Shown one piece after another: positions 35,205 to 44,930 of a DNA stretch of 64,000 nt (position 1 is the stretch's first letter; each line of letters begins with the position of its first letter). The stretch is from Sediminihaliea albiluteola (lineage in GTDB: Bacteria > Pseudomonadota > Gammaproteobacteria > Pseudomonadales > Halieaceae). Below the pieces are notes generated by a model. It was given only the letters and a program-made list of their open reading frames with translations. It searched no databases and was not told the origin of the DNA. The DNA is taken from contig NZ_JACFXU010000008.1 of assembly GCF_014077625.1 (NCBI RefSeq), forward strand, positions 1 to 64,000. The letters are read 5' to 3'. A program made the position numbers and the translations under genes.

Positions 35205-37163
35205 TCAACTACTCAGTGCGATAACAGGATCTAAACGAGCGGCTTTGAGTGCGGGGGTAAAACCAAAAACCAAGCCCGTGCCTGCCGCACAAGCGAAGGC
35301 CAATACCATAATCGGTATGGAAAAAGTAACTGGCATCAACCAAGCGCCTATCAGTGCAGCGACGCCAAGCCCTCCTAGCACACCGATAATACCGCCCAGG
35401 ATAGACACCACCACTGCTTCCACCAAAAACTGTTGAAGAATGTTGCGTGTGCGGGCCCCAGTGGCCATACGTATACCCACCTCACGGGTGCGCTCAGTCA
35501 CACTCACCAGCATAATATTCATCACCCCAATACCACCGACCAATAATGAAATAGCGGCTATGGAGCCGAGCAATATAGTCAGCGTGTTATTTGCTGCTGT
35601 GGCTGAAGCCACGATGGAAGCCATATTGCGTACGCGGAAATCTTCATTGCCATTGTGTTGCTGAACCAAGGCCTGCCGTAGCGCTTCTTCTGTTTGCTCG
35701 ATACTAGCTGTATCGAATACCGCCACCGTAATGCGATCCACATAGCGGTTTCCCGATACCCGCAAGCTACCAGTACTCAAGGGGATAAAAATAATGTCGT
35801 CGGCATCTTGCCCCCATGGGGTCGCACCCTGCTCGCTCATCACGCCTAATATTTGAAAAGGAATGTTATTCAATAAAACAAACTCGCCCACCGGCCCGCC
35901 TTGTGGAAACAGTTCACGCGCCACGCTTTGCCCAATAACCGCTACCGCGGCATAGCGATCGTTATCTTCATGGCTAAAGAAAACACCTTCTTGTGGTAGC
36001 CAGTCACGCAACATAGGATAGTCCGCGCTCGTAGCGTTCACTCGTGTAGTGGTGTCTAAGCCTCCTGCCCGCGCCGTGACCCCTGTTGTACTTTCTGGCA
36101 CGGCGGCTTTCACATTCGCTAGCTGTGCCAATACAGGTACATCTTCAGGTAACAAGCTGGTCATACCGCCATCTGCACTGCGTCGTGCAAAACGATCAGC
36201 ACCCGGCTGCACCACCAGTAAATTAGTGCCCATGGAACTAAAACGTTCTAGTACATCATCCTTTGCACCCTGCCCAATAGCGAGCATGGCCACCACTGAG
36301 CCCACACCAATCACAATGCCCAGCAAGGTTAATACAGTTCTGAACCAGTTCTCTTTTAAAGATCGCAAAGCCATGCTTATGGCTTCCAGGCTTTCCACCA
36401 ACACAGAAACACTTTTACTGCTTGCTGCACTTTTAAGATTTAACAACTTTGGCGGCAATGGCGTTTGCTTGTTTTTATTGTGCCCCGTATCGTTAATGAT
36501 CATACCGTCTTTAAACTCAATCACTCGCTCAGCATGCTGGGCTACCTGCGCATCATGAGTAATTAAAATAACGGTATGCCCCTCATCAGCCAACTCGCTC
36601 AATAAGACCATCACCTCTTGGCTACTTTGGCTATCCAATGCGCCTGTGGGCTCATCGGCTAAAATAATACTGCCACCGTTCATTAAAGCGCGCGCGATAG
36701 AAACACGCTGCTGCTGCCCACCTGATAATTCACTGGGGGTGTGATACAAGCGATCACCTAGCCCCAAACGCGTCAGTAGTTGCTGCGCTCTTTCACGACG
36801 CTTAGCGGCCGGCAAGCCTGCATACACCGCTGGAATTTCAACATTTTCAGAAGCATTTGAGGCAGCAATTAAATGGTAGCTTTGAAACACAAAACCAAAG
36901 GCCTCGCGCCGTAACCAAGCTAGCTCGTCATCCTTTAAGTGACTCACCTCTTGCCCTGCAAACTCGTAGGTGCCTGAGCTAGGACGATCTAAACAGCCCA
37001 AAATATTCATCAAAGTGGATTTACCTGAACCCGATGCCCCCATAATGGCCACGAACTCACCGGCATAAATATCCACATCAACGCCTTTTAACACCTCGAG
37101 AAAAGCGTCCCCTTGGGAGTATTGCTTGCGAATGTTGCGCAGGCGCAAAAGAGGCGTAGCCAT
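35205..37163 (-). CDS. macB: MacB-type ABC exporter (ATPase-permease fusion)
   Basis: A 652-aa tripartite-pump transporter. The N-terminal ATPase has Walker [13 protein letters not shown] (about 42-53), signature [15 protein letters not shown] and Walker [12 protein letters not shown]. The C-terminal half is the MacB membrane domain: one helix ([21 protein letters not shown], read in parts near 285-305), a large periplasmic core, and three helices near the C-terminus with the conserved [14 protein letters not shown] stretch. macA overlaps it by one base (TGATG). No TolC-like gene is nearby. The composition is AT-richer than the flanking genes, and the pair is bracketed by 103-bp direct repeats, which suggests insertion. 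Substrate unknown (macrolide, peptide or siderophore are family possibilities). Confidence 0.88.
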   Translation of the reverse strand: MATPLLRLRNIRKQYSQGDAFLEVLKGVDVDIYAGEFVAIMGASGSGKSTLMNILGCLDRPSSGTYEFAGQEVSHLKDDELAWLRREAFGFVFQSYHLIAASNASENVEIPAVYAGLPAAKRRERAQQLLTRLGLGDRLYHTPSELSGGQQQRVSIARALMNGGSIILADEPTGALDSQSSQEVMVLLSELADEGHTVILITHDAQVAQHAERVIEFKDGMIINDTGHNKNKQTPLPPKLLNLKSAASSKSVSVLVESLEAISMALRSLKENWFRTVLTLLGIVIGVGSVVAMLAIGQGAKDDVLERFSSMGTNLLVVQPGADRFARRSADGGMTSLLPEDVPVLAQLANVKAAVPESTTGVTARAGGLDTTTRVNATSADYPMLRDWLPQEGVFFSHEDNDRYAAVAVIGQSVARELFPQGGPVGEFVLLNNIPFQILGVMSEQGATPWGQDADDIIFIPLSTGSLRVSGNRYVDRITVAVFDTASIEQTEEALRQALVQQHNGNEDFRVRNMASIVASATAANNTLTILLGSIAAISLLVGGIGVMNIMLVSVTERTREVGIRMATGARTRNILQQFLVEAVVVSILGGIIGVLGGLGVAALIGAWLMPVTFSIPIMVLAFACAAGTGLVFGFTPALKAARLDPVIALSS

Positions 37164-38308
37164 CAGCGCACCTTTGCCATGGAGTTTGTGTTCTTTGCTG
37201 ATCTCGCTTTAGCGGTGCTAGGCTGCAGTAAAATACTTTCTCCTTCTGCCAAGCCTTGTTTTATTTCGACTTTCACACGGTTATCAATACCGCGCTGCAC
37301 CACGCGCTCTTCAACATTTCCTTCATCGTCTCGAACATACACCGTGGTTACACCGCCCTCATTTGTGCTTAATGCCGACATAGGAATAGCCAGAACGTTA
37401 CTAGCCTCAGCTAACACAAAGAACACTTGCGCGGTCATCTTGGTCATTAATTCACCGGATGAGTTATCCACATCAAACAAAGCAGTATAGAGAATCACGT
37501 TATTGACTTTTTCTGGCGTGGGAAGAATTTGGCGCAAAGTGCCATGCCAGCGTTGCGTGGTGTTACCTAGTGGCGAAAAATAGACGGGCATGCCCAATTG
37601 CAGGCGGCTTACATCAGCCTCTGACACTTCCGTCCACACCGTCATAACACTAAGGTCCGCAATACGCAAAAGCTGCGGGGCTTGCTGATTCGCATTTAAA
37701 GTTTGCCCTCGTCGCGCCTCTAAGGACACGACGGTTCCTGACATCGGCGCGTAAATACGCGAATAACCTAGCGTAGCTTCATCTGCTTGTAGGCTTGATT
37801 TATGCTGCTCTATCTGCGCGACTAGCGCTTCTGTTTGAGCATTCACAATCAACATTTCAGCGCGTGCACTTTGCAAGGCTTCATCACTGGTCGCGTTATC
37901 CTTAGCTAGACGCTGTTGGCGCTGCCACTTTAGCCTTGCTAACTCTTGCTCCGCTTGCCGCTCGCGCAAATTAGCCTCTAAAGCCTTAAGCTGTGCACGA
38001 CTAGCCGATACCCGCGCTTCTTGTACATCGGCATCTATTTCAGCGAGCAACTGGCCCTTTTCAACCTCATCCCCCACATCCACATGCAGTGCCGTAAGTT
38101 GGCCAGACACTTGTGCGCCAACATCCACATAATCTCTCGGCTCTAAACTGCCAATGGCTGTCACTAAGTATTCAATATCCTCACGCCCCACTTGCATCAC
38201 AGCTGGGGCAACTTCTTTTTCAGGGCTGCAGTACTGCCAACTAAAGAAGGCCACCGCCGCCAATAAAAGAGTAAGCACTATTCGGCCTTTTCTCAGCCCA
38301 AACCTCAT
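37163..38308 (-). CDS. macA: MacA-type periplasmic adaptor (HlyD/RND family)
   Basis: A 381-aa membrane-fusion protein that links MacB to an outer-membrane channel. ATG 38308 ([14 protein letters not shown]) is chosen over 38341 because of a GGGAG site. One N-terminal membrane anchor (about residues 10-28) is followed by the lipoyl half [20 protein letters not shown] (about 63-82), a long coiled coil (about 95-185, rich in Ala/Gln/Leu) and the second lipoyl half [15 protein letters not shown]. It shares the AT-richer composition and repeat-flanked setting of macB. Confidence 0.88.
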   Translation of the reverse strand: MRFGLRKGRIVLTLLLAAVAFFSWQYCSPEKEVAPAVMQVGREDIEYLVTAIGSLEPRDYVDVGAQVSGQLTALHVDVGDEVEKGQLLAEIDADVQEARVSASRAQLKALEANLRERQAEQELARLKWQRQQRLAKDNATSDEALQSARAEMLIVNAQTEALVAQIEQHKSSLQADEATLGYSRIYAPMSGTVVSLEARRGQTLNANQQAPQLLRIADLSVMTVWTEVSEADVSRLQLGMPVYFSPLGNTTQRWHGTLRQILPTPEKVNNVILYTALFDVDNSSGELMTKMTAQVFFVLAEASNVLAIPMSALSTNEGGVTTVYVRDDEGNVEERVVQRGIDNRVKVEIKQGLAEGESILLQPSTAKARSAKNTNSMAKVR

Positions 38309-38341
38309 CTCTTTATTCTCCCACGCTAAAAAAAATAGCAC

Positions 38342-38899
38342 TTAATATTGTGTCATTAACAAAAACGTCATTCACCCCGCTGTTATCGCTAATGCTTGGC
38401 TTATATGGGCAATGGGTCAGCCAGAGTCATCAACCCAAGGATGAAACGCCTTCTGGGCCGCTTATTGCTCTCTTAAACAGCTGAGCTGACGCGGACTATT
38501 AGCTCATGCTACTAAGCCAGCACGCAGATGTGAGCTGGGCATCCACGCACCCCAAGCAGACAAGCGCAAAAAAGTAGGTGAAGTGTAGGGCATATTAACG
38601 GCCGACAGAGAGTAAGCCCCTCGCCAATTCTGCTGATTGGCTTGCGAATCTGTTGAAATTCCTGCCTATTGCAGCTGAAATTCATCTTGACGGCGTTGAG
38701 CATGCTATTGATATCCCTGCATTGCTGAACGAGAGCAGATAGCAACTCATGCCATGAGGCTCGCACAGGCTGCCATGCTGGCTAAGTACTGTAGTGTTTG
38801 AAGAAGGTCAGCATGGCGCTCAAGTGACAGGCACTGCAGCTAGCCCAAGGACTCAAGGCAGCGCAGCGAGGCTGTATTCGAGCACTTCGTGCCAGGCCG
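38342..38899. other. 558-bp region without a recognisable gene
   Basis: It lies between macA and the second 103-bp repeat. It contains a 9-bp inverted repeat GCCATGCTG (38772-38780) / CAGCATGGC (38809-38817). The only sizeable open frames (38512-38766 minus, 84 codons; 38794-38988 plus) have no recognisable domain and the second runs through the repeat. It may contain the macAB promoter and decayed DNA at the edge of the inserted segment. Confidence 0.5.
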
Positions 38900-39002
38900 G
38901 ATCGCCCATGCAGGGCACTCTAGCAGTTTACATCCCGACGAGGGGCGTAGATACTCCGCCTGTTGTAACAACTTGTGAACGGGTATGACAGAAAAAGCAG
39001 TA
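38900..39002. repeat. 103-bp direct repeat, copy 2 (right flank of macAB)
   Basis: Matches 35069-35171 with three mismatches. It contains the upstream region and the first six codons of the zinc-protease gene at 38985, including GTTGTAACAAC just before the start. Identity stops within codon 7 of that gene. Confidence 0.95.
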
Positions 39003-39449
39003 TTAGGCTGGCGTGAATGGCTAGCCCTACCTGATCTGGGCATTGATCGGATCAAAGCAAAGATCGATACCGGCGCACGCACCAGCGCTTTACACGCCTT
39101 CTATTTAGAGCCTTTTAGCCGTGACGGTGAAGAGTGGGTACGCTTTGGTATTCACCCGCAACAACTCAATACTGAACATGTGGTGCACTGCGAAGCCCGC
39201 GTGCTAGACCAACGCCAAGTAACAGACTCTGGCGGCCACCGCGAGCAGCGCTACGTTATCTTGAGCCGCCTACAAATTGGCAAGCAGAGCATTGACGCTG
39301 AACTCACGCTCACCGACCGTGAGAGTATGCGCTTTCGTATGCTGCTGGGCCGCACAGCCATGCGCGGCCATTTTCTAGTCGACCCGGCCCGCTCCTATCT
39401 TCAAGGGCTGCGCCCTGCTGGCGCGCCAGAGGATGACGAAGATGCCTAG
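38985..39449 (+). CDS. ATP-dependent zinc protease / RimB-like (DUF785) protein
   Basis: A 154-aa protein of the Zn_protease (PF05618) family, distantly retropepsin-like. Motifs are [20 protein letters not shown] (about 6-25), [14 protein letters not shown] (about 26-39, with the DTG triad) and [20 protein letters not shown] near the C-terminus. In pseudomonads such a protein (RimB) works with the ribosomal S6 glutamate ligase RimK. Here the next gene, overlapping by 8 bp, is an AstE/AspA-family hydrolase and rimK is not between them. Its 5' end lies in a 103-bp repeat duplicated 3.8 kb upstream. Confidence 0.86.
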   Translation: MTEKAVLGWREWLALPDLGIDRIKAKIDTGARTSALHAFYLEPFSRDGEEWVRFGIHPQQLNTEHVVHCEARVLDQRQVTDSGGHREQRYVILSRLQIGKQSIDAELTLTDRESMRFRMLLGRTAMRGHFLVDPARSYLQGLRPAGAPEDDEDA

Positions 39450-40500
39450 CAAGAATGCCAAAGTGCTAACGATTGGTGGCCAAGAAACGCTGCCTGGTCA
39501 GCAATACATAATCGAAATTCCGGTGGCCCCCACCTACACCCACGACAACTTATCGATCAGCCTGAAGGTCATTCGCGGCAAACGCCCCGGCCCGGTGATG
39601 TTTGTCTGCGCCGCTATTCACGGCGATGAAATCAACGGTGTAGAAATCATTCGACGCCTACTGAAAGATCCGCTGCTAGAGCGCATGCGCGGCACCCTGA
39701 TCGCAATTCCGATCGTTAATGTCTACGGCTTTATTAACCACACGCGCTATTTACCAGATGGGCGCGATTTAAACCGCTCTTTTCCAGGCTCCAGTCGGGG
39801 CTCATTAACGGGACGCATCGCGCAGACCTTTCTCAATGAGGTGGTGGCGCACTGCAGCCATGGCATCGACTTGCACACTGGCGCACGTCACCGCAGCAAC
39901 TTCCCGCAAATTCGAGCCAATCTAGCAGACGAGGCAACCCTAGCGATGACCGAAGCCTTTGGCGCACCGCTAGCCATTGATGCGAAAATTCGCGATGGCT
40001 CACTGCGTCAGGCTGCCGGCGACATGGGCGTACCTGTGCTGCTCTATGAATCCTGTGAAGCACTGCGCTTTGATGAGACTTATATTCGCGCTGGTGTGAA
40101 GGGCGTACTCAATGTCATGCGCCACTTGGGCATGTTGCGTAAGAGTCGCGCCCGAATTAAGCCTCCAGTCATCAGTCGCAGCACAAGCTGGCTCCGAGCA
40201 CCGGAAAGCGGGATATTACGCGTTTTAGTTCCCTTGGGCGCCGAGGTTGAGAAAGGCCAAACTATCGGCTTTATTGCCGACCCTCTGGGCGTCAGCGAAG
40301 TAGATGTGGTGGCAGAAAATGCCGGCATAGTGATCGGGCGCACCAATCTACCACTGGTTTACGAAGGTGACGCTCTGTTCCACATCGCCGAAATTGGCGG
40401 ACGAACAAACTGGCAGGTTGATGAGTTCCACGAAAATTATGGCCCAGTAGAAGATGAGCTGGACCCCGAGGACTTGAGCCAAGCGCCAATCGCCGGTTAA
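39442..40500 (+). CDS. Succinylglutamate desuccinylase/aspartoacylase family zinc hydrolase
   Basis: A 352-aa M14-like deacylase. The zinc-binding residues are seen in [17 protein letters not shown] (HxxE, about 55-71) and [11 protein letters not shown] (about 140-150). RDLNRSFPG (about 111-119) is the substrate-binding segment of the AstE/AspA family, and a beta-rich C-terminal domain follows ([20 protein letters not shown]). ATG 39442 is preferred for an AGAGG site 9 bases upstream; ATG 39433 is also in frame. It overlaps the zinc-protease gene, and these two families often neighbour rimK in marine gammaproteobacteria, so a role in protein or peptide glutamylation turnover is possible but unproven. 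Confidence 0.85.
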   Translation: MPSKNAKVLTIGGQETLPGQQYIIEIPVAPTYTHDNLSISLKVIRGKRPGPVMFVCAAIHGDEINGVEIIRRLLKDPLLERMRGTLIAIPIVNVYGFINHTRYLPDGRDLNRSFPGSSRGSLTGRIAQTFLNEVVAHCSHGIDLHTGARHRSNFPQIRANLADEATLAMTEAFGAPLAIDAKIRDGSLRQAAGDMGVPVLLYESCEALRFDETYIRAGVKGVLNVMRHLGMLRKSRARIKPPVISRSTSWLRAPESGILRVLVPLGAEVEKGQTIGFIADPLGVSEVDVVAENAGIVIGRTNLPLVYEGDALFHIAEIGGRTNWQVDEFHENYGPVEDELDPEDLSQAPIAG

Positions 40501-40605
40501 CTCTGCAGAGCCTTACTAAAGCTAGCCCAGCGGATGGGCCAGCTGGCCTTCGCGGGCTGGCAATAAAACCTTTTCTGGTACTCAGGATCTATACATGAGC
40601 ACACG

Positions 40606-40634
40606 CTGAAGCGCTGCCCTATTCCTGCTAAAAT
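40606..40634 (+). promoter_or_regulatory. Candidate extended -10 promoter of ettA
   Basis: TGCTAAAAT at 40626-40634 is an extended -10 (TGN-TAAAAT), with a poor -35 CTGAAG at 40606-40611 (17-bp spacing), 36 bp before the ettA ATG. A GCCAGC/GCTGGC hairpin (40538-40561) lies between this promoter and the end of the preceding gene. Confidence 0.45.
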
Positions 40635-40670
40635 CCACCCACATTTTTAATACAGGGTTATCCCACTACT

Positions 40671-42335
40671 ATGGCCCAATACGTCTATACCATGAATCGC
40701 GTCGGCAAAGTCGTGCCGCCGAAGAAAACCATTCTTGAGGATATCTCACTGTCGTTTTTTCCTGGCGCCAAAATTGGCGTGCTGGGACTCAACGGAGCGG
40801 GCAAATCCACCCTGCTGAAAATTATGGCGGGACTCGACACCGACATTCTCGGTGAAGCTCGCCCCCAGCCAGGTATCAAAATTGGCTATTTACCCCAGGA
40901 GCCGCAACTCAACCCCGACAAGGACGTGCGCGGCAATGTGGAAGAAGGCCTGCAAGAAGCCATTGATGCCTTAGCTGGACTGGACAAGGTCTACGCAGCC
41001 TACGCAGAGCCTGATGCGGACTTCGATGCGCTCGCTAAAGAGCAGGCGCGCTTGGAAGACATTATCCAGGCGACCGATGCGCACAATATCGAAACGAAAC
41101 TGGAAGTCGCTGCCGATGCCTTGCGCCTACCGCCTTGGGATGCCGACGTAACAACCCTTTCCGGCGGTGAACAGCGCCGTGTGGCACTGTGCCGATTACT
41201 GCTCTCTGCCCCAGACATGCTGTTGCTGGACGAACCGACTAACCACTTAGATGCAGAGTCCGTAGCATGGCTAGAGCGCTTCCTACACGACTTCCCCGGC
41301 ACAGTAGTAGCCATTACCCACGACCGCTACTTTTTAGATAACGCCGCCGGCTGGATTTTAGAGCTCGACCGAGGTCGCGGTATCCCCTATGAAGGCAATT
41401 ACTCCGACTGGCTCAATGCCAAGGAGCAGCGCCTGCAGCAAGAGCAGCGCCAAGAAGCCTCTCATCAGAAGGCTATTAAGTCAGAACTCGAGTGGGTGCG
41501 CAGCAACCCTAAGGGCCGCCAAGCTAAGAGCAAGGCACGCTTACAGCGCTTTGAAGACTTGCAGTCACAGGAATTCCAGACACGTAACGAAACAAACGAA
41601 ATTTACATCCCACCCGGTCCTCGCCTAGGTGATAAAGTCATCGAAGTCAGTAACCTCAAGAAAACCTTCGGCGATCGACTGCTGTTTGACGGCCTCAGCT
41701 TTAGCGTGCCCAAGGGCAGCATAGTGGGCATCATCGGTGCCAACGGCATGGGTAAGTCGACGCTGTTTAAAATCCTGATGGGCATCGAGCAGCCCGATGG
41801 CGGCGAAGTTAATGTTGGTGAGACTGTAGAGCTTGGCTATGTCGATCAGTCCCGCGATCACTTAGATGGCAGCAAGACTGTCTGGGAAGAAATTTCTGAC
41901 GGACAGGACGTGATTCGCATCGGCAACTATGAAGTGAACTCGCGCTCCTACGTGGGCCGCTTTAACTTCAAAGGCTCCGACCAGCAGAAGTTTGTGAAAG
42001 ACCTCTCTGGTGGAGAGCGCAACCGCTTGCACCTAGCCAAACTGCTCAAGCAGGGTGCCAACGTTCTGTTGCTGGACGAACCAACCAACGACCTTGACGT
42101 AGAAACACTGCGCGCACTGGAAGAAGCGATCCTCGCCTTCCCCGGCAGCGCGCTAGTAATTTCACACGACCGTTGGTTCCTTGACCGAATCGCCACTCAC
42201 ATACTAGCCTATGAAGACGATGGCAACGTGGTATTCCACGAGGGCAACTTCAGCGACTACGAAGCGGACCGCAAGGCTCGCTTAGGCAGTGCGGCAGATC
42301 AGCCCCAGCGAGTGAAATACCGCAAGCTCAAGTAG
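40671..42335 (+). CDS. ettA: Energy-dependent translational throttle protein EttA (ABC-F)
   Basis: EttA binds the ribosomal E site and gates the first peptide bond according to the ATP/ADP ratio. The 554-aa protein has two ABC domains: Walker A LGLNGAGKSTLLK (about 38-50) and GANGMGKSTLFK (about 355-366), signatures LSGGEQRRVAL and LSGGERNRLHL, Walker B LLLDEPTNHLD and LLLDEPTNDLD. The linker has the ribosome-contacting arm typical of EttA (SNPKGRQAKSKARLQRFE, about 282-299). It ends VKYRKLK, close to the E. coli end. Confidence 0.95.
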   Translation: MAQYVYTMNRVGKVVPPKKTILEDISLSFFPGAKIGVLGLNGAGKSTLLKIMAGLDTDILGEARPQPGIKIGYLPQEPQLNPDKDVRGNVEEGLQEAIDALAGLDKVYAAYAEPDADFDALAKEQARLEDIIQATDAHNIETKLEVAADALRLPPWDADVTTLSGGEQRRVALCRLLLSAPDMLLLDEPTNHLDAESVAWLERFLHDFPGTVVAITHDRYFLDNAAGWILELDRGRGIPYEGNYSDWLNAKEQRLQQEQRQEASHQKAIKSELEWVRSNPKGRQAKSKARLQRFEDLQSQEFQTRNETNEIYIPPGPRLGDKVIEVSNLKKTFGDRLLFDGLSFSVPKGSIVGIIGANGMGKSTLFKILMGIEQPDGGEVNVGETVELGYVDQSRDHLDGSKTVWEEISDGQDVIRIGNYEVNSRSYVGRFNFKGSDQQKFVKDLSGGERNRLHLAKLLKQGANVLLLDEPTNDLDVETLRALEEAILAFPGSALVISHDRWFLDRIATHILAYEDDGNVVFHEGNFSDYEADRKARLGSAADQPQRVKYRKLK

Positions 42336-42410
42336 TAAGGAGAGCCGTCTCGCAATGTCAGTGAGGCGGCGCTATAGTAGTTTTATCGTGGAATTTGGAA
42401 GTGTCTCCTT

Positions 42411-42779
42411 ATGAGTGAAGCTTATCGTGAAAAACGTGATTTCACCCGCATAGAACTAGATCTACCTGTGACTATTCATCAGGGCGGCAGCGTTTGGCAG
42501 CAGCGCCTACTCAGCATATCCCTGGGTGGCGCAGCCACTGATCAGCCTGACACTTGGGACGCGCAGTACAACGAGCCTTTCACCTTAGTGATTCAATTAG
42601 ATGAGAGTGCTGAGCTGGAATTACACGCTTATTTACAGCACGTTGAAGCAGAGCGGCTGGGGTTTTCGGTGGAACATGTCGACCGAGAAAATATTGATGC
42701 CCTAGTAGAGCTTCTGCAGCAACATGTCAGCGACCCCGACACTATTAACGCTGAAGTTGAACAACTAAAGGCCAACTAA
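42411..42779 (+). CDS. PilZ-domain protein
   Basis: A 122-aa single-domain PilZ protein, a class that often binds cyclic di-GMP. The N-terminal REKRDFTRIELDLPV resembles the RxxxR half of the binding site, and SISLGGAATD corresponds to the D/NxSxxG half, although the first Asp/Asn is Ser here. It could therefore be a weak or non-binding member. It is convergent with the FHA gene that ends the multiheme operon; a terminator hairpin lies between them. Confidence 0.8.
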   Translation: MSEAYREKRDFTRIELDLPVTIHQGGSVWQQRLLSISLGGAATDQPDTWDAQYNEPFTLVIQLDESAELELHAYLQHVEAERLGFSVEHVDRENIDALVELLQQHVSDPDTINAEVEQLKAN

Positions 42780-42783
42780 CAAC

Positions 42784-42803
42784 AGGAGGGCTAAAGCCCT
42801 CCT
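42784..42803. terminator. Bidirectional terminator between the PilZ gene and the FHA gene
   Basis: AGGAGGGC-TAAA-GCCCTCCT is a perfect 8-bp GC-rich stem 4 bp after the PilZ stop and 23 bp beyond the FHA gene stop on the other strand. TTT follows on the plus strand and a weaker T-rich tract on the minus strand. Its position between convergent genes suits a two-way terminator. Confidence 0.7.
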
Positions 42804-42825
42804 TTCTCGCTAGTGTCTGTGGCAC

Positions 42826-43851
42826 TCAAAGCAAAAAGTATGCCGCAGCTGCTGCCGCCAGAGCGAGTATTGCCACCGTCAGCACAAGGGTAGCGCTGAA
42901 GCCTTTGTTAGAGCCTGCAGCAGCTAGCTGCGCAGATTGATCTGAAGCAGCTTTAGCCGCCGCTGCCACGACACTCCCAGCAGCCGCCCGAAATATCAGC
43001 GAAGCAATACCTAAGCGAATCTCATCCCCATCGGCTAAGTAAGCTGTCAGACGTTTTTCACCGTTAACGAAGATGCCGTTAGCCGACACTAAGTTAACCA
43101 AGCGCCAGCGACCATTGTCGTGAATTAACTGAGCGTGCCGCGCAGACACACTTGGCTCGTCCACCACCACTTCGCAGCTGGGATCACGACCGATTTCCCA
43201 TACATCTGGCTTAGTGCCATCACCTACCTGCAGCTCAACTGCTTCAGCTCCGCTGCCACTTGTCGCCACTAAAATGAGGTGTGGCAGATCGGAAGCGCGC
43301 TCCATGTCGACAGGCCCGCTTTCCGACTCTGCGATAGCGTCAAGTGACAATACCCGCGTGCTATCGCTGGTGCCCGAATCAGTCCAACTGCCGGGTAGAT
43401 CCGAAGGCGCTTGAGCTTTTAGCGGCTCTGCTGTTGGTGCTTCCTTGACCGGCTCCGGCATAGCTTTGGGCTCAGGCTCAGGAATGGAAACAAGCGTAGC
43501 GTCGTCCATTCCACCAACAATGGTCGCATCCATGTCCGCACTGACGCCGCTCAAGATGACCACATAATTGTGTTTATCAAAACTGACCGTATCGCCGTCG
43601 CTGAGGGTGGTCTCAGCGCTGATTGTTCTACCATTTACCTGAGTGCCATTAGCTGAGCCAAGGTCTTCAATACTGAGACTCTGTTCTTTGACGCGCAACA
43701 AAGCGTGCGCGCGAGATACTCTAGGGTCATCAATAGTGATATCGCAATCTGCTGAACGGCCTACGCGACGCTCAAGACTCTCACCATCCGCGCCACTTAA
43801 GCCATGCTTACTGCCATCAGCTGCGAGCAATGCTGCACTAAAATCTGTCAT
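42826..43851 (-). CDS. Double-FHA-domain, tail-anchored membrane protein
   Basis: A 341-aa protein that would bind phospho-threonine. FHA domain 1, about residues 25-100, has GRSADCDITIDD, VSRAHALL and GSANGTQVNG; FHA domain 2, about 215-285, has IGRDPSCEVVVD, VSARHAQL and SANGIFVNG. Between them lies a Pro/Glu-rich linker with Thr motifs DATIV (Thr110), DATLV (Thr119) and STRVL (Thr165). A hydrophobic C-terminal segment (about 318-341, TLVLTVAILALAAAAAAYFL) anchors it with the FHA domains in the cytoplasm. It is the last gene of the multiheme operon, 14 bp after the PP2C gene. I cannot name an orthologue. Confidence 0.87.
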   Translation of the reverse strand: MTDFSAALLAADGSKHGLSGADGESLERRVGRSADCDITIDDPRVSRAHALLRVKEQSLSIEDLGSANGTQVNGRTISAETTLSDGDTVSFDKHNYVVILSGVSADMDATIVGGMDDATLVSIPEPEPKAMPEPVKEAPTAEPLKAQAPSDLPGSWTDSGTSDSTRVLSLDAIAESESGPVDMERASDLPHLILVATSGSGAEAVELQVGDGTKPDVWEIGRDPSCEVVVDEPSVSARHAQLIHDNGRWRLVNLVSANGIFVNGEKRLTAYLADGDEIRLGIASLIFRAAAGSVVAAAAKAASDQSAQLAAAGSNKGFSATLVLTVAILALAAAAAAYFLL

Positions 43852-43865
43852 GTTCTACCGTCCTT

Positions 43866-44930
43866 TCAGCCTCTAAAAATAATGTCGAGGCTGTATGCCA
43901 CACTGCCAACTATCAGTGCAGCCACCACTAAAGCAAATAGCCAGCGACTGCTACGCCGTCCCTGTTCCTGTTCTTGTTTGGCCGCTTTGCGTGCAGCCTC
44001 AATATCACTGGCTGATAACATCTGTGTTGACTGCAATTGCTCCCCGGGAGTGCCATCACTTTGGCGTGATGCTACGCGGCGCACAGCAGGTATCGGCACA
44101 GCAGCTGCTTCACCCGAAAACTCTTCCTCCAGCTCAGGCAGACCAGTGTAATCACCGCTTTTAGGATCGTAGCTCCACAGCACATCCGGCTCTAGCAGGG
44201 CCAATCCAGATTTCGGCTCAGCGCCTGGTAACAGAACAACCGTGATATTATCTTTACCCCCAGCTTGCACCGCAGCATCGACCAAAGTCTGACAGCGCAC
44301 TGCAAGCGAGGCATTGGCGGAGAGTATTTCCGACATTTGAGCACTGTCGACTACATCAGACAAGCCATCACTACAGAGCAAAAGCACCTGACCTGGCGCA
44401 AGGCGTCCGCCGTTAATACCAACCTGCAGCTTGGTATCTTCCTGTAAACCAACGGCCTGTACAATGACATTTTTTCGTGGATGATTGCGCGCCTGGGCCA
44501 AAGTAATTTGTCCCTTGGTCAACAGCGCCTGCACATAGGAATGATCTCGGGTGAGGAGCTTTAACTGGCCATCCCAAAGATAACATCGGCTATCTCCCAC
44601 CCAGGCCAATTCGTAATCGCTGTCGGAAAAACGCGCAGCCACGACGGTGGAAGCCATACCCGACTTGCCACGGCCTTGTGCAACTGCAGCCATCACCTCG
44701 CGGTTGGCGCTGCGAATGCCCTGCTCCACAGAGCGCCCTGCAACTAGCTCCCGTAAGATGACTTCACAGGTGATAGCACTGGCAACTTCACCGGCCTGAT
44801 GTCCGCCGACCCCATCCGCCACCACCGCAAGGCCCTGCTCCACATCGATTAGGTAAGTATCTTCGTTATGCTCTCGGCGCCCGATGTGTGTGGCGCCACT
44901 ACCGTCTTTCAGTACCTGATGTTCACTCAC
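43866..44930 (-). CDS. PP2C-family serine/threonine phosphatase with C-terminal membrane anchor
   Basis: A 354-aa protein. The PPM catalytic domain (about residues 10-245) has GRREHNEDTYLID (Mn-binding Asp), VVADGVGGHQAGEVAS (about 36-51), WVGDSRCYLW, LLCSDGLSDVV and DNITVVLLPG. A linker follows with the motif STQMLS (Thr302), similar to STRVLS in the neighbouring FHA protein, and then a single C-terminal membrane helix (WLFALVVAALIVGSVAYSL). It would dephosphorylate the ligands of the FHA proteins; no Ser/Thr kinase gene is found in this window. GTG start, overlapping the preceding cytochrome gene by 4 bp. Confidence 0.9.
   Translation of the reverse strand: MSEHQVLKDGSGATHIGRREHNEDTYLIDVEQGLAVVADGVGGHQAGEVASAITCEVILRELVAGRSVEQGIRSANREVMAAVAQGRGKSGMASTVVAARFSDSDYELAWVGDSRCYLWDGQLKLLTRDHSYVQALLTKGQITLAQARNHPRKNVIVQAVGLQEDTKLQVGINGGRLAPGQVLLLCSDGLSDVVDSAQMSEILSANASLAVRCQTLVDAAVQAGGKDNITVVLLPGAEPKSGLALLEPDVLWSYDPKSGDYTGLPELEEEFSGEAAAVPIPAVRRVASRQSDGTPGEQLQSTQMLSASDIEAARKAAKQEQEQGRRSSRWLFALVVAALIVGSVAYSLDIIFRG

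Noticed and set aside
38512..38766. 84-codon minus-strand frame upstream of macA
   Set aside because: No recognised domain, no clear ribosome site, Cys/Leu-rich low-information tail; considered possible decayed DNA but not a supported gene.
42784..42803. Operator role for the perfect hairpin between the PilZ and FHA genes
   Set aside because: It lies between two convergent stop codons, so termination explains it better than regulation.
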